64,000 nt of DNA. It comes from Burkholderiaceae bacterium. GTDB lineage: Bacteria > Pseudomonadota > Gammaproteobacteria > Burkholderiales > Burkholderiaceae_C. The notes under the pieces were generated by a model that was not told where the DNA came from, did no database searches, and saw only the letters and a list, made by a program, of their open reading frames with translations. This document shows, one piece after another, positions 8,271 to 16,265 of this stretch. How positions within the stretch are numbered: position 1 is the first letter of the stretch; the number at the start of each line of letters is the position of its first letter. The translations under genes were made by a program, and so were the position numbers. The stretch spans positions 124,001-188,000 of the forward strand of contig JAKLLA010000004.1 of assembly GCA_023150375.1 (NCBI GenBank). Reading direction: 5' to 3'.

Positions 8271-8324
8271 GGTGAACTCCATTCGGAAGGGTTGGGAAAG
8301 GGAAGCGGAAGAAGGGGACACAGG

Positions 8325-9521
8325 TCAGGGCAGCGCGGCGCCGGCCTCGTACCAGCGGCGGATGAGGGCACGCTCGGCCTCGGTCAGCCCGGTGGCGTTG
8401 TTCAGCGGCATCTGGCGCAGCAGGACGACCTGCTGGTAGATCGCCTGGGCGTGGCGCCGGATCAGGGCGTCCTCGTGCAGGGCGACGTTCTTGTTCTGCA
8501 CCTGGGCGTTGTGGCAGACCAGACAGCGTTCGGCCAGCACGCGGCGCAGTTCGGCGCCGCCGGGTACGGCGTTCGTGGTGGCGACCGGTTGCGGCGCCGG
8601 GGCCAGCGCCCAGGCCAGCGTCGCCAGGATCGCGCAGCCTGCCGCCGCCCAGCCCCAGGGGGCGGGTCGACCCTGCACGGCCGCCCGGTGGCGCGCCACG
8701 AAGCTGTGGCGGATCAGGGCGCCGGCCAGCATCAGGGCCATCAGCACGGCCCAGTTGTGCGCCGCGCCGGTCAGCCAGCCGTAGTGATTCGACAGCATCG
8801 CCACCAGCACCGGCAGCGTGAAATAGGTGTTGTGCACGCTGCGCTGCTTGGCGCGCTGGCCGTGGCGCGGATCCACCGGTTCGCCGGCCTTCATCTGCGC
8901 GATCACCTTGCGCTGGCCGGGGATGATCCAGAAGAACACGTTGGCGCTCATCGCCGTGGCCAGCATCGCACCCACCAGCACGAAGGCGGCCCGTCCGGCA
9001 AAGAGCTGGCAGGCCGCCCAGCTGGCCAGGGTCACCGCGCCCAGCACGGCGGCGCCGACCCAGAGGTCGCCGTGGCGGCGCGACCCCAGGCCGCGGCACA
9101 GCCCGTCGTAGAGCAGCCAGAAGAGCAGCAGGAAGCCCAGCGCCGCGGCGCCCGCGGCGGCGCCGGACCAGTCGTGCACCTGCCGGTCGACCAGGAAGCT
9201 GTCGGCCTGGAAGAGGTAAAGCGCTGCGAACAGCCCGAAACCGGTCAGCCAGGTCGAATAGCTTTCCCAGTAGAACCAGTGCAGGTTCGCGGGCAGGGCA
9301 GGCGGCGCGACCAGGTACTTCTGCGGGTGGTAGAAGCCGCCGCCGTGCACCGCCCAGAGTTCGCCGTCCACCCCCTTGGCCAGCAGGGCGGGGTCGGTGG
9401 GGCGGGTCAGGCTGCTGTCGAGGAAGACGAAGTAGAACGACGAGCCGATCCACGCGATCGCGACGATCACGTGGGCCCAGCGCAGCAGCAGGTTGGCCCA
9501 GTCGAGCAGGTAGGCGTCCAA
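8325..9521 (-). CDS. puuD: Membrane-bound urate hydroxylase PuuD with C-terminal cytochrome c domain
   Basis: The protein is about 398 aa. I place the start at TTG 9521 (LDAYLLDWANLLLRWAHVI) because GAGGAA lies 6 nt upstream; a TTG at 9557 in frame has no comparable ribosome site. The N-terminal part is the eight-helix urate oxidase domain (HVIVAIAWIGSSFYFVF, HGGGFYHPQKY, HWFYWESYSTWLTGF, SVHNTYFTLPVL are family blocks). The C-terminal part is a cytochrome c with heme motif CLVCH and the distal region QMPLNNATGLT. It oxidises urate to 5-hydroxyisourate, passing electrons to the respiratory chain instead of O2. UraH, encoded downstream, acts on the product. Confidence 0.95.
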   Translation of the reverse strand: MDAYLLDWANLLLRWAHVIVAIAWIGSSFYFVFLDSSLTRPTDPALLAKGVDGELWAVHGGGFYHPQKYLVAPPALPANLHWFYWESYSTWLTGFGLFAALYLFQADSFLVDRQVHDWSGAAAGAAALGFLLLFWLLYDGLCRGLGSRRHGDLWVGAAVLGAVTLASWAACQLFAGRAAFVLVGAMLATAMSANVFFWIIPGQRKVIAQMKAGEPVDPRHGQRAKQRSVHNTYFTLPVLVAMLSNHYGWLTGAAHNWAVLMALMLAGALIRHSFVARHRAAVQGRPAPWGWAAAGCAILATLAWALAPAPQPVATTNAVPGGAELRRVLAERCLVCHNAQVQNKNVALHEDALIRRHAQAIYQQVVLLRQMPLNNATGLTEAERALIRRWYEAGAALP

Positions 9522-9527
9522 GCGGAG

Positions 9528-9533
9528 TTCCTC
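9528..9533 (-). promoter_or_regulatory. Shine-Dalgarno site deciding the TTG start of puuD
   Basis: GAGGAA reads on the minus strand 6 nt before TTG 9521, the best-spaced ribosome site in the region. It supports a TTG start rather than the more distal in-frame start. Confidence 0.55.
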
Positions 9534-9659
9534 ACGGGTCGGGATGCCCGGACGCAAGATCCGGGCCTTCCCTCACCACAGCGGGCTCTGTGAGGAACGG
9601 GTGTCGCGACCACGCCGGCCGGCTCCGGCTCGACGGGGCGCCGCGGCGACGCCTGCTCA

Positions 9660-9669
9660 GTGTATGCAA
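9660..9669. promoter_or_regulatory. Degenerate FadR/GntR-type operator
   Basis: GTGTATGCAA resembles the perfect palindrome GTGTATACAC found 180 bp further on in the same divergent intergenic region (9522-9892). It lies nearer puuD and may let the adjacent GntR protein also control the minus-strand operon. The rest of this 371-bp gap shows no gene I can support. Confidence 0.35.
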
Positions 9670-9837
9670 AGGCGGGTCGGAAGGGGCCCCTTGGTACCCC
9701 GTGACAGCGCCCGCGCCGGCCGAGACCGGACGGGCCGGACCCCAGCGTGGTGCGGGCCTCGTGCCGGGCTGGTGCCCGCCTCCCCACGGATGGGCGACTT
9801 TCCTTCGGGTCGTTGCGCAGGCCGGAATGCGGGCGTG

Positions 9838-9847
9838 GTGTATACAC
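9838..9847. promoter_or_regulatory. Palindromic operator for the adjacent GntR/FCD regulator
   Basis: GTGTATACAC is a perfect 10-bp palindrome 45 bp before the regulator's ATG. It fits the core GT-N(4-6)-AC pattern known for FadR-subfamily operators, so autoregulation and control of the divergent purine operons are likely. Confidence 0.55.
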
Positions 9848-9892
9848 TCTGCCACCGCACCGACCGGTCCGACGCTGCCTGCCTCCTCCGCC

Positions 9893-10603
9893 ATGCCTTC
9901 GTCCCGTACCCGCCGCGATGCGGCTGCGCCGGCAGCGGCCGAGCCGATTTCGGCCACCGACCGCATCGTCGCCTCGATCACCCAGGCCATCGTCGAACGA
10001 CGCCTGATGCCCGGCACCAAGCTGGCCGAGCAGCGCATCGCCGACATCTTCGAGGTCTCGCGCACGCTGGTGCGTCAGGCCCTGAACCAGCTCAGCCGCG
10101 ACCGGCTGGTCCGGCTGGAGCCGGCGCGCGGCGCCTTCGTCGCCACCCCCAGCATCGACGAGGCCCGGCAGGTCTTCGAGCTGCGCGTCATGCTCGAAGG
10201 CGCCATGCTGCGTGCCCTCGGCGGGCGCATCACGCCGGCGCAGATCGCCCGCCTGCGCGCCCATCTGGCCGAGGAGCGGGCGGCGCTGGCCCGCGGCGAC
10301 GTCTCCGGTCGGACCCGGTTGCTGGCCGACTTTCACGTGCTGCTCGCCCGCCAGCTCGGCAACGACGTGCTGGCCGAGGTGCTCACGGACCTGCTGCACC
10401 GCAGCTCGCTGATCTCGCTGATGTACCAGTCGGCCCTGTCGGCCGAGCATTCGCAGCACGGGCACGAGGCCATCGTCGACGCCCTGGCTCGCGGCGACGT
10501 CGATGCTGCGGTGGCCGAGATGGCACGACACCTGCAAAGCGTCGAGCGCAACCTGCGCCTGGACCCGCGCGCCCCCGACCTGGCGGAGGTGCTGCGCCCG
10601 TGA
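9893..10603 (+). CDS. GntR-family (FadR/FCD subgroup) transcriptional regulator
   Basis: The protein is 236 aa from ATG 9893. The winged helix (about residues 20-85: DRIVASITQAIVERRLMPGTKLAEQRIADIFEVSRTLVRQAL) is followed by an all-helical FCD ligand-binding domain (EARQVFELRVMLEG; DFHVLLARQLGND; HEAIVDALARGDVDAAVAEMARHL) with the metal/ligand histidine pattern of FCD proteins. It lies between the two divergent arms of the urate cluster and reads into puuE, so it is the probable pathway regulator, perhaps responding to a purine breakdown product (inference). The frame is open upstream, but the operator at 9838 and the HTH position support ATG 9893. Confidence 0.9.
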   Translation: MPSSRTRRDAAAPAAAEPISATDRIVASITQAIVERRLMPGTKLAEQRIADIFEVSRTLVRQALNQLSRDRLVRLEPARGAFVATPSIDEARQVFELRVMLEGAMLRALGGRITPAQIARLRAHLAEERAALARGDVSGRTRLLADFHVLLARQLGNDVLAEVLTDLLHRSSLISLMYQSALSAEHSQHGHEAIVDALARGDVDAAVAEMARHLQSVERNLRLDPRAPDLAEVLRP

Positions 10604-10700
10604 GCAGGGTCTGCCACGCGTCGTGCAGTGCCTCGCCGCCCCACCGCCCGCGGCCTTCGCCGGCTGCGCCCTTGCCCCGATCGCCACGACATCGACCGCC

Positions 10701-11672
10701 ATGACCCTGCGCTACCCCCGCGACCTGGCCGGCTACGGCCGCAACCCACCGCACCCGCGCTGGCCCGGCAATGCCCGGGTGGCGGTGCAGTTCGTGCTGA
10801 ACTACGAGGAGGGGGGCGAGAACTCGGTGCTGCACGGCGATGCCGGCAGCGAGCAGTTCCTGTCCGAGATGTTCAACCCGGCCGCCTTCCCGGCCCGGCA
10901 CCTGAGCATGGAGGGCATCTACGAGTACGGCAGCCGGGTGGGGGTGTGGCGCCTGCTGCGCGAGTTCGAGCGGCGCAGTCTGCCGCTGACCGTCTTCGGC
11001 GTGTCGATGGCGCTGGAGCGCTGCCCGGAGGTGACCGCTGCCTTCGTCGAGGGGGGCCACGAGATCGCCTGCCACGGCTGGCGCTGGATCCACTACCAGA
11101 ACACCGACGAAGCCACCGAGCGCGAACACATGGCCCGCGGCATGGCCATCATCGCCCGCCTCACCGGCGACCACGGCCAGCAGCTGCACGGCGCCGGCTG
11201 GTACACCGGCCGCGACAGCCCCAACACCCGGCGCCTGGTGGCCGACTGGGGCACCGGGCACCCGGCCTTCACCTACGACAGCGACTACTACGGCGACGAC
11301 CTGCCGTTCTGGCTGCAGGTGCGCCGCAGCGACGGTGCGCTGGCGCCGCACCTGGTCGTGCCCTACACGCTGGACTGCAACGACATGCGTTTCGCGCTGC
11401 CGCAGGGTTTCAGCCACGGCGACGAGTTCTTCGAGTACCTGCGCGATGCCTTCGACGTGCACTACGCCGAAGGGGCCGAGCGGCCGGCGATGATGAGCAT
11501 CGGCATGCACTGCCGGCTGCTGGGCCGCCCGGGGCGCATGCGGGCGCTGCAGCGCTTCCTCGATCACCTCGAGCGGCACGACCGCGTCTGGGTGACCCGC
11601 CGCATCGACATCGCCCGCCACTGGCGCGACACCCATCCCTTCGACCCCTCGACCGCCTTCCTGTGGGAATGA
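10701..11672 (+). CDS. puuE: Cofactor-independent allantoinase (polysaccharide-deacetylase fold)
   Basis: The protein is 323 aa from ATG 10701, and its stop overlaps the next start (ATGA). Family blocks are VQFVLNYEEGGENSVLHGD near the N-terminus, PLTVFGVSMALERCP, HEIACHGWRWIHYQ and FTYDSDYYGDDLPFW. These are typical of PuuE, a NodB-like enzyme that hydrolyses allantoin to allantoate and is unrelated to amidohydrolase-type AllB. It is the fourth step after PuuD, UraH and UraD. It is cytosolic and co-transcribed with the GntR gene upstream (98-bp gap) and the uraD-allC fusion downstream. Confidence 0.95.
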   Translation: MTLRYPRDLAGYGRNPPHPRWPGNARVAVQFVLNYEEGGENSVLHGDAGSEQFLSEMFNPAAFPARHLSMEGIYEYGSRVGVWRLLREFERRSLPLTVFGVSMALERCPEVTAAFVEGGHEIACHGWRWIHYQNTDEATEREHMARGMAIIARLTGDHGQQLHGAGWYTGRDSPNTRRLVADWGTGHPAFTYDSDYYGDDLPFWLQVRRSDGALAPHLVVPYTLDCNDMRFALPQGFSHGDEFFEYLRDAFDVHYAEGAERPAMMSIGMHCRLLGRPGRMRALQRFLDHLERHDRVWVTRRIDIARHWRDTHPFDPSTAFLWE

Positions 11673-13483
11673 GTCCGGCCGCCACGATGTTGACCCTCGA
11701 CACCCTCCATCGCGCCGACCGCGGCGAGTTCGTCCGGCTCCTGGACGGCATCTACGAGCATTCGCCCTGGATCCCCGAGCGCGCCTTCGCCCGGCGCCCG
11801 GCCGGCGGCTTCGTCCACCTGGCGCAGCTCGAACGTGCACTGGTGGAGGTGGTGCGCGAGGCCAGCGAGGCCGAGCAGCTCGGCCTGATCCGCGCGCACC
11901 CGGAGCTGGCCGGCAAGGCGATGGTGGCGAACACGCTGACGGCCGAGTCCACCGGCGAGCAGAGCCGCGCCGGGCTGACGGCCTGCACGCCGGAGGAGTT
12001 CGCGCGGCTGCAGGCGCTCAACGCCGAATACAACCAGCGCTTCGGCTGGCCCTTCATCCTGGCGGTGCGCGGCCCGCGCGGCGAGGGGCTGACGCGGCAG
12101 CAGATCATCAGCACCTTCGAGCGGCGCTGCCACGGCACCCGGGAGTTCGAGTTCGCCGAGTGCCTGCGCCACATCCACCGCATCGCGCAGATCCGCCTGA
12201 ACGAGAAATTCGGCTTCGTTCCGGCGCAGGGCAACCGGGTCTGGGACTGGGCCGAGGCCCTGGCGGCCGACAGCGAACCGGGCTTCGCCGAGCGCGGCCA
12301 GCTCACCGCCACCTACCTCAGCGACGCGCACCGCGCCTGTGCCGCGAAGCTGATGCGCTGGATGCGCGAGGACTGCGGCTTCGACGAGGTCACGCTCGAC
12401 GCGGTGGGCAACGTGGTCGGCCTGTACCGCGGCGCGCACGAAGCCGCACCGCGCCTGCTCACCGGCAGCCACTACGACACGGTGCGCAATGCCGGCAAGT
12501 ACGACGGCCGCCTGGGCATCCTGGTGGCGATGGCGGCGGTGCGCGAGCTCTCCCGCACCGGCCGGCGGCTGCCCTTCGGCATCGAGGTGGTCGGCTTCGC
12601 CGAGGAGGAGGGGCAGCGCTACAAGGCCACCTTCCTGGGCTCCGGCGCGCTGGTGGGCGCCTTCGACCCCGCCTGGCTGGCACAGACCGATGCCCACGGC
12701 GTGACGATGTGCGACGCCATGCGCGCCGCCGGCCTGCCCGGCACGATGGAGGCCATCGGCGCGCTGGCGCGTGACCCCTCGAATTACCTCGGCTTCGTCG
12801 AGGTGCACATCGAGCAGGGCCCGGTGCTGGACGATCTGGACCTGCCGCTGGGCGTGGTCAGCGCCATCAACGGCAGCGCGCGCTACCTGGGTGCCTACAC
12901 CGGCGTGGCCAGCCACGCCGGCACCACGCCGATGAACCGCCGCCGCGACGCGGCCACTGCCGCCGCCGAGCTGGCGCTGTATGCGGAGGCCCGGGCGTCG
13001 GCCGACGAGGGCTCGGTGGCCACCGTCGGCCAGCTGCAGGTGCCGGCCGGCTCGGTCAACGTGGTGCCGGGCGAATGCCGCTTCAGCCTGGACCTGCGTG
13101 CGCCCAGCAACCCGCAGCGCAACGCGCTGGTGGCCGACGTCAAGGAGCACGCCCAGCGCATCGCCGAACGTCGCCGCGTGGCGCTGACGCTGGAGGAGAC
13201 GATGGTCGCCTCCGCCGCCCCCTCCGACGCGGCCTGGAAGGCCCGCTGGGCCGCGGCGCTGCAGTCGCTCGGCCTGCCGGTGTTCGAGCTGCCCAGCGGC
13301 GCCGGACACGACGCGATGAAGCTGCACGAACGGCTGCCCCAGGCCATGCTCTTCGTGCGCGGCGGCAACGCCGGCATCAGCCACAACCCGCTGGAAACCG
13401 TCAGCAACGACGACGCCGAGCTGGCGGTGCAGGCCTTCGCGCGGCTGCTCGAACAGCTCGCCGCCGAGAAAGACCCCCGATGA
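11669..13483 (+). CDS. Bifunctional OHCU decarboxylase / allantoate amidohydrolase fusion
   Basis: The protein is 604 aa in one unbroken frame. The start ATG 11669 overlaps the puuE stop; ATG 11687 is an alternative. Residues ~7-170 are UraD: the catalytic His77 lies in RAHPELAGK, with AEYNQRFGWPFILAVRG and REFEFAECLRHIHRIAQIR. Residues ~190-600 are a dinuclear M20-type allantoate amidohydrolase: GSHYDT (His268, Asp270), KYDGRLG (Asp279), AEEEGQRY (about 312-314), HIEQGPVL, GAGHDAM and NAGISHNPLE. The fused enzyme would make allantoin from OHCU and, after PuuE acts, cleave allantoate to ureidoglycine with ammonia and CO2. UraD is normally about 165 aa and AllC about 410 aa, so both halves are full length. 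Confidence 0.93.
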   Translation: MSPAATMLTLDTLHRADRGEFVRLLDGIYEHSPWIPERAFARRPAGGFVHLAQLERALVEVVREASEAEQLGLIRAHPELAGKAMVANTLTAESTGEQSRAGLTACTPEEFARLQALNAEYNQRFGWPFILAVRGPRGEGLTRQQIISTFERRCHGTREFEFAECLRHIHRIAQIRLNEKFGFVPAQGNRVWDWAEALAADSEPGFAERGQLTATYLSDAHRACAAKLMRWMREDCGFDEVTLDAVGNVVGLYRGAHEAAPRLLTGSHYDTVRNAGKYDGRLGILVAMAAVRELSRTGRRLPFGIEVVGFAEEEGQRYKATFLGSGALVGAFDPAWLAQTDAHGVTMCDAMRAAGLPGTMEAIGALARDPSNYLGFVEVHIEQGPVLDDLDLPLGVVSAINGSARYLGAYTGVASHAGTTPMNRRRDAATAAAELALYAEARASADEGSVATVGQLQVPAGSVNVVPGECRFSLDLRAPSNPQRNALVADVKEHAQRIAERRRVALTLEETMVASAAPSDAAWKARWAAALQSLGLPVFELPSGAGHDAMKLHERLPQAMLFVRGGNAGISHNPLETVSNDDAELAVQAFARLLEQLAAEKDPR

Positions 13484-14754
13484 CCCGACCTGACCCGACC
13501 CCACCCCCCGCGGACGATCACGCCCGGCTCGACGCCTGGATCGACGCCCACTTCGACGAGGAGGTCGCCTTCCTGCAGCAGCTGGTGCGCGTGCCCACCG
13601 ACACGCCGCCCGGCCACAATGCCCCGCACGCCGAGCGCACCGCCGAGCTGCTGGCCGGCTTCGGCTACGCCGCCGAGCGCCACCCGGTGCCCGCCGCCGA
13701 GGTGCAGGCCTGCGGCATGCAGTCGATCACCAACCTGATCGTGCGGCGCCGCTTTGCCGGGGCCGGGCCGGTGGTGGCGCTGAACGCCCACGGCGACGTG
13801 GTGCCGCCCGGCGACGGCTGGACCCACGACCCCTACGGCGGCGAGGTGGTCGACGGCCGGCTCTACGGCCGCGCCGCGGCGGTGAGCAAGAGCGACTTCG
13901 CCAGCTATACCTTCGCGCTGCGCGCGCTGGAGAGCCTGGGCCTGCCGCTGCGCGGCGGGGTGGAGCTGCTGTTCACCTACGACGAGGAGTTCGGCGGCGA
14001 ACTCGGCCCGGGCTGGCTGCTGGACAAGGGCCTGACCCAGCCGGACTATCTGCTGGCCGCCGGCTTCAGCTACCAGGTGGTGACCGCCCACAACGGCTGC
14101 CTGCAGTTCGAGGTCACGCTGCACGGCCTGGCCTCGCACGCCGCCTACCCGCACACCGGGGTGGACGCGCTGCAGGCCGCGACGAAACTGCTCACCGCGC
14201 TGTACGCCCACAACCAGGTGCTGGCCCGACGGCACTCCCGGGTGCCGGGCATCGACCACCCCTACCTGAACGTCGGCCGCATCGAGGGCGGCAGCAACAC
14301 CAACGTCATCCCCGGCAAGGTGGTCCTCAAGCTGGACCGTCGCATGATCCCGGAGGAGGAGAGCGCCGCGGTGGAGGCCGAAGTGCGCGCCCTGATCGAG
14401 GCCACCGTGGCCGGCTGCCCGGGCATCCGCCTGGAGCTGCGCCGCCTGCTGCTGGCCGAGTCCTGGAAGCCCGACGCGCGCAGCGCGCCGCTGGTCGAGG
14501 CCCTGCAGCGCCACGGCGAGGCGGTGTTCGGCGAGCCCATCCCCACCTCCGGCACGCCGCTGTACACCGACGTGCGCCTGTTCGGCGCGCGCGGCGTTCC
14601 GGCGGCCATCTACGGGGCCGGCCCGCGCACCGTGCTGGAGTCGAACGCCAAGCGCGCCGACGAGCACCTGGTGCTGGAGGACCTGCGCCGCGCCACGAAG
14701 GTGGTGGCGCGCAGCCTGCTCGACCTGCTGCGGCCCGAGGCGCAGGCGGCGTGA
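13480..14754 (+). CDS. M20/ArgE-DapE-like protein with altered metal site
   Basis: The protein is 424 aa; ATG 13480 overlaps the previous stop (ATGA), so it is translationally coupled to the purine operon. The M20 fold is clear: LNAHGDVVPPGDGW (His104, Asp106), FTYDEEFGGELGPGWLL (Glu169/170), a lid domain around GLASHAAYPHTGVDAL and C-terminal TDVRLFGARGVPAAIYGAGP. The second metal motif, normally ADMKGG-like with a bridging Asp, reads GRAAAVSKSDFASY here, with Val135 where the Asp is expected. It may be a specialised amidase acting on a late ureide such as ureidoglycolate, or may bind one metal only. The substrate is not known to me. Confidence 0.8.
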   Translation: MTRPDPTPPPADDHARLDAWIDAHFDEEVAFLQQLVRVPTDTPPGHNAPHAERTAELLAGFGYAAERHPVPAAEVQACGMQSITNLIVRRRFAGAGPVVALNAHGDVVPPGDGWTHDPYGGEVVDGRLYGRAAAVSKSDFASYTFALRALESLGLPLRGGVELLFTYDEEFGGELGPGWLLDKGLTQPDYLLAAGFSYQVVTAHNGCLQFEVTLHGLASHAAYPHTGVDALQAATKLLTALYAHNQVLARRHSRVPGIDHPYLNVGRIEGGSNTNVIPGKVVLKLDRRMIPEEESAAVEAEVRALIEATVAGCPGIRLELRRLLLAESWKPDARSAPLVEALQRHGEAVFGEPIPTSGTPLYTDVRLFGARGVPAAIYGAGPRTVLESNAKRADEHLVLEDLRRATKVVARSLLDLLRPEAQAA

Positions 14755-14888
14755 CGGGCGACCGTTCGGCCCGCCGTCCGGCCCCCTGCGTCGCTGCACT
14801 GCGGCATGACGGGCTGCGATCGGCGACACTATCGCCTTTGCACCGGTGGCAATGTCGGCGCGTCGCGCGTGCCGAACATTGAGTTCCC

Positions 14889-15131
14889 ATGGCTCAAGAC
14901 GACGAAAAGACCCGCATCGACAACGACGGCCTGCGCTACAAGAGCAAGGCTCCAGGATCGCCCTTCGGCGGCAAGGGGGCCTTCGTCAGCGGCACGATGT
15001 CCTGCCTGTTGTGCGGCAAGCACCGCCCCCGCTCCATGCTCAAGGGCAAGCAGGTGCTGGGCAAGACGCAGATGGTCTGCGCCCCCAACTGCAAGGAGCT
15101 CGACGAGATCCTCGCCGCCAACAAGGGCTGA
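14889..15131 (+). CDS. Small zinc-ribbon-like protein
   Basis: The protein is 80 aa from ATG 14889. It has two Cys pairs: CLLC at residues 39-42 and CAPNC at 64-68, separated by a basic stretch (GKHRPRSMLKGKQVLGKT). This spacing suggests one structural zinc site. The basic, glycine-rich N-terminus (YKSKAPGSPFGGKGAF) is compatible with nucleic-acid or ribosome contact, but the function is unknown. It sits between the purine operon and the lysR gene of the protocatechuate locus, about 135 bp after the former, with no obvious link to either. The 134 bp before it hold nothing I can name. Confidence 0.7.
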   Translation: MAQDDEKTRIDNDGLRYKSKAPGSPFGGKGAFVSGTMSCLLCGKHRPRSMLKGKQVLGKTQMVCAPNCKELDEILAANKG

Positions 15132-15193
15132 GCCTTCGGGCCGGCCGCCCCGGGAGGGCGTGCGGGCCCGCCAGGTCCGGCCGTGATCGGGCC

Positions 15194-16114
15194 ATGAACC
15201 TCAAGCAGCTGGAGTACTTCGTCCAGGTGGCCGAGCTGGGCAGCTTCAGCCGGGCCGCCCAGGTGCTCGACATCGCCCAGCCGGCGCTGAGCCGCCAGGT
15301 GCGGGCCCTCGAGGTGGAGCTGGCCGAGACGCTGCTGCTGCGCAACGGCCGGGGCGTGCTGCTCACCGAGCCGGGGCGGCGCCTGTTCGAACATGGCGTG
15401 GCCATCCTGCAGCACGTGGCCCAGGCCCGCGAGGACATGGGGGCCAGCCGCGACGAGCCGGTGGGCCGCATCGCGCTGGGGCTGCCGCCCAGTCTGAGCC
15501 GCCAGCTCACGCTGCCGCTGATCGACCATTTCCGCCGCGAGCTGCCGCGTGCCCGCCTGGCCGTGGTGGAGGGGCTGTCGACCCATCTGGCCGAGTGGAT
15601 CACCTCCGGTCGCATCGACCTGGGTCTGCTGCACAACCCGGAGCCCAACAGTGCGCTGCACATCACGCCGGTGCTGCAGGAGCCGCTCTGCCTGGTCTCG
15701 CCGGTCGGACCGGGGCAGTCGGGCGGGCTGGCACCGCCCGTGCCCTTTCGCGAACTGGCCGACCATGCGCTGGTGGTGCCCGAGCGCCAGCATGTCGTCG
15801 GAGCGCTGCTCGAGACCCAGGCCACGCTGGCGGGGCTGCGGCTGGACATCGCCTGGGAGGTCTCCAGCGTGCCGGCCATCGTGGACCTGGTCTGCGCCGG
15901 CTACGGCCATGCCGTGCTCACCCCCAGCGCGGTGCAGGCCTCCGGCCGTGCCGCCCAGCTCAGTGCGCGGCCCCTGGTCGAGCCCAGCCTGAGCAGCGTG
16001 ATCTGCCTGGCCCGTTCGGCCACCAAGCGGCCCGGCGCCCTGCTGCGCGAGGTCACGCGCATCCTCGCCGCGCTGATCCGCGCCCTGCCGCAGGGCGGCG
16101 GCAGGGCCGCTTGA
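15194..16114 (+). CDS. LysR-family regulator, probable controller of protocatechuate 4,5-cleavage genes
   Basis: The protein is 306 aa from ATG 15194. The N-terminal HTH is MNLKQLEYFVQVAELGSFSRAAQVLDIAQPALSRQVRALE, followed by a periplasmic-binding-like effector domain (GRIALGLPPSLSRQLTLPL; GRIDLGLLHNPEP; VVPERQHVVGALLE). It resembles the Nac/CynR-like LTTRs that open with MNLKQLEYF. It lies immediately upstream of the lig genes and in the same direction. The two lig units each carry a near-identical promoter element (16174 and 20510), for which this protein is the best candidate activator (inference). Confidence 0.9.
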   Translation: MNLKQLEYFVQVAELGSFSRAAQVLDIAQPALSRQVRALEVELAETLLLRNGRGVLLTEPGRRLFEHGVAILQHVAQAREDMGASRDEPVGRIALGLPPSLSRQLTLPLIDHFRRELPRARLAVVEGLSTHLAEWITSGRIDLGLLHNPEPNSALHITPVLQEPLCLVSPVGPGQSGGLAPPVPFRELADHALVVPERQHVVGALLETQATLAGLRLDIAWEVSSVPAIVDLVCAGYGHAVLTPSAVQASGRAAQLSARPLVEPSLSSVICLARSATKRPGALLREVTRILAALIRALPQGGGRAA

Positions 16115-16173
16115 GCCGCGCTGGCCCGGCCGGGTGCCGCCCGCCGTCGACGTCCGCCTCGATGCCGCACTGC

Positions 16174-16229
16174 GATATCAGCTAGTGTCCGGCTTGCCTG
16201 GACGGCATGGCTGCCGGCCCCGCAGAATG
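16174..16229 (+). promoter_or_regulatory. Conserved promoter element, copy 1 (SBP-ligJ unit)
   Basis: Blocks GATATCAGCTAGTG, TTGCCT, CGGCATGGCTG and CAGAATG occur in this order with the same spacing as at 20510-20564. The element ends 36 bp before ATG 16266. It probably combines an LTTR-binding site with the promoter. Confidence 0.7.
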
Positions 16230-16265
16230 TGGGCTTCTTCACCGTCACCCCGCCGGGCTTTCCTC

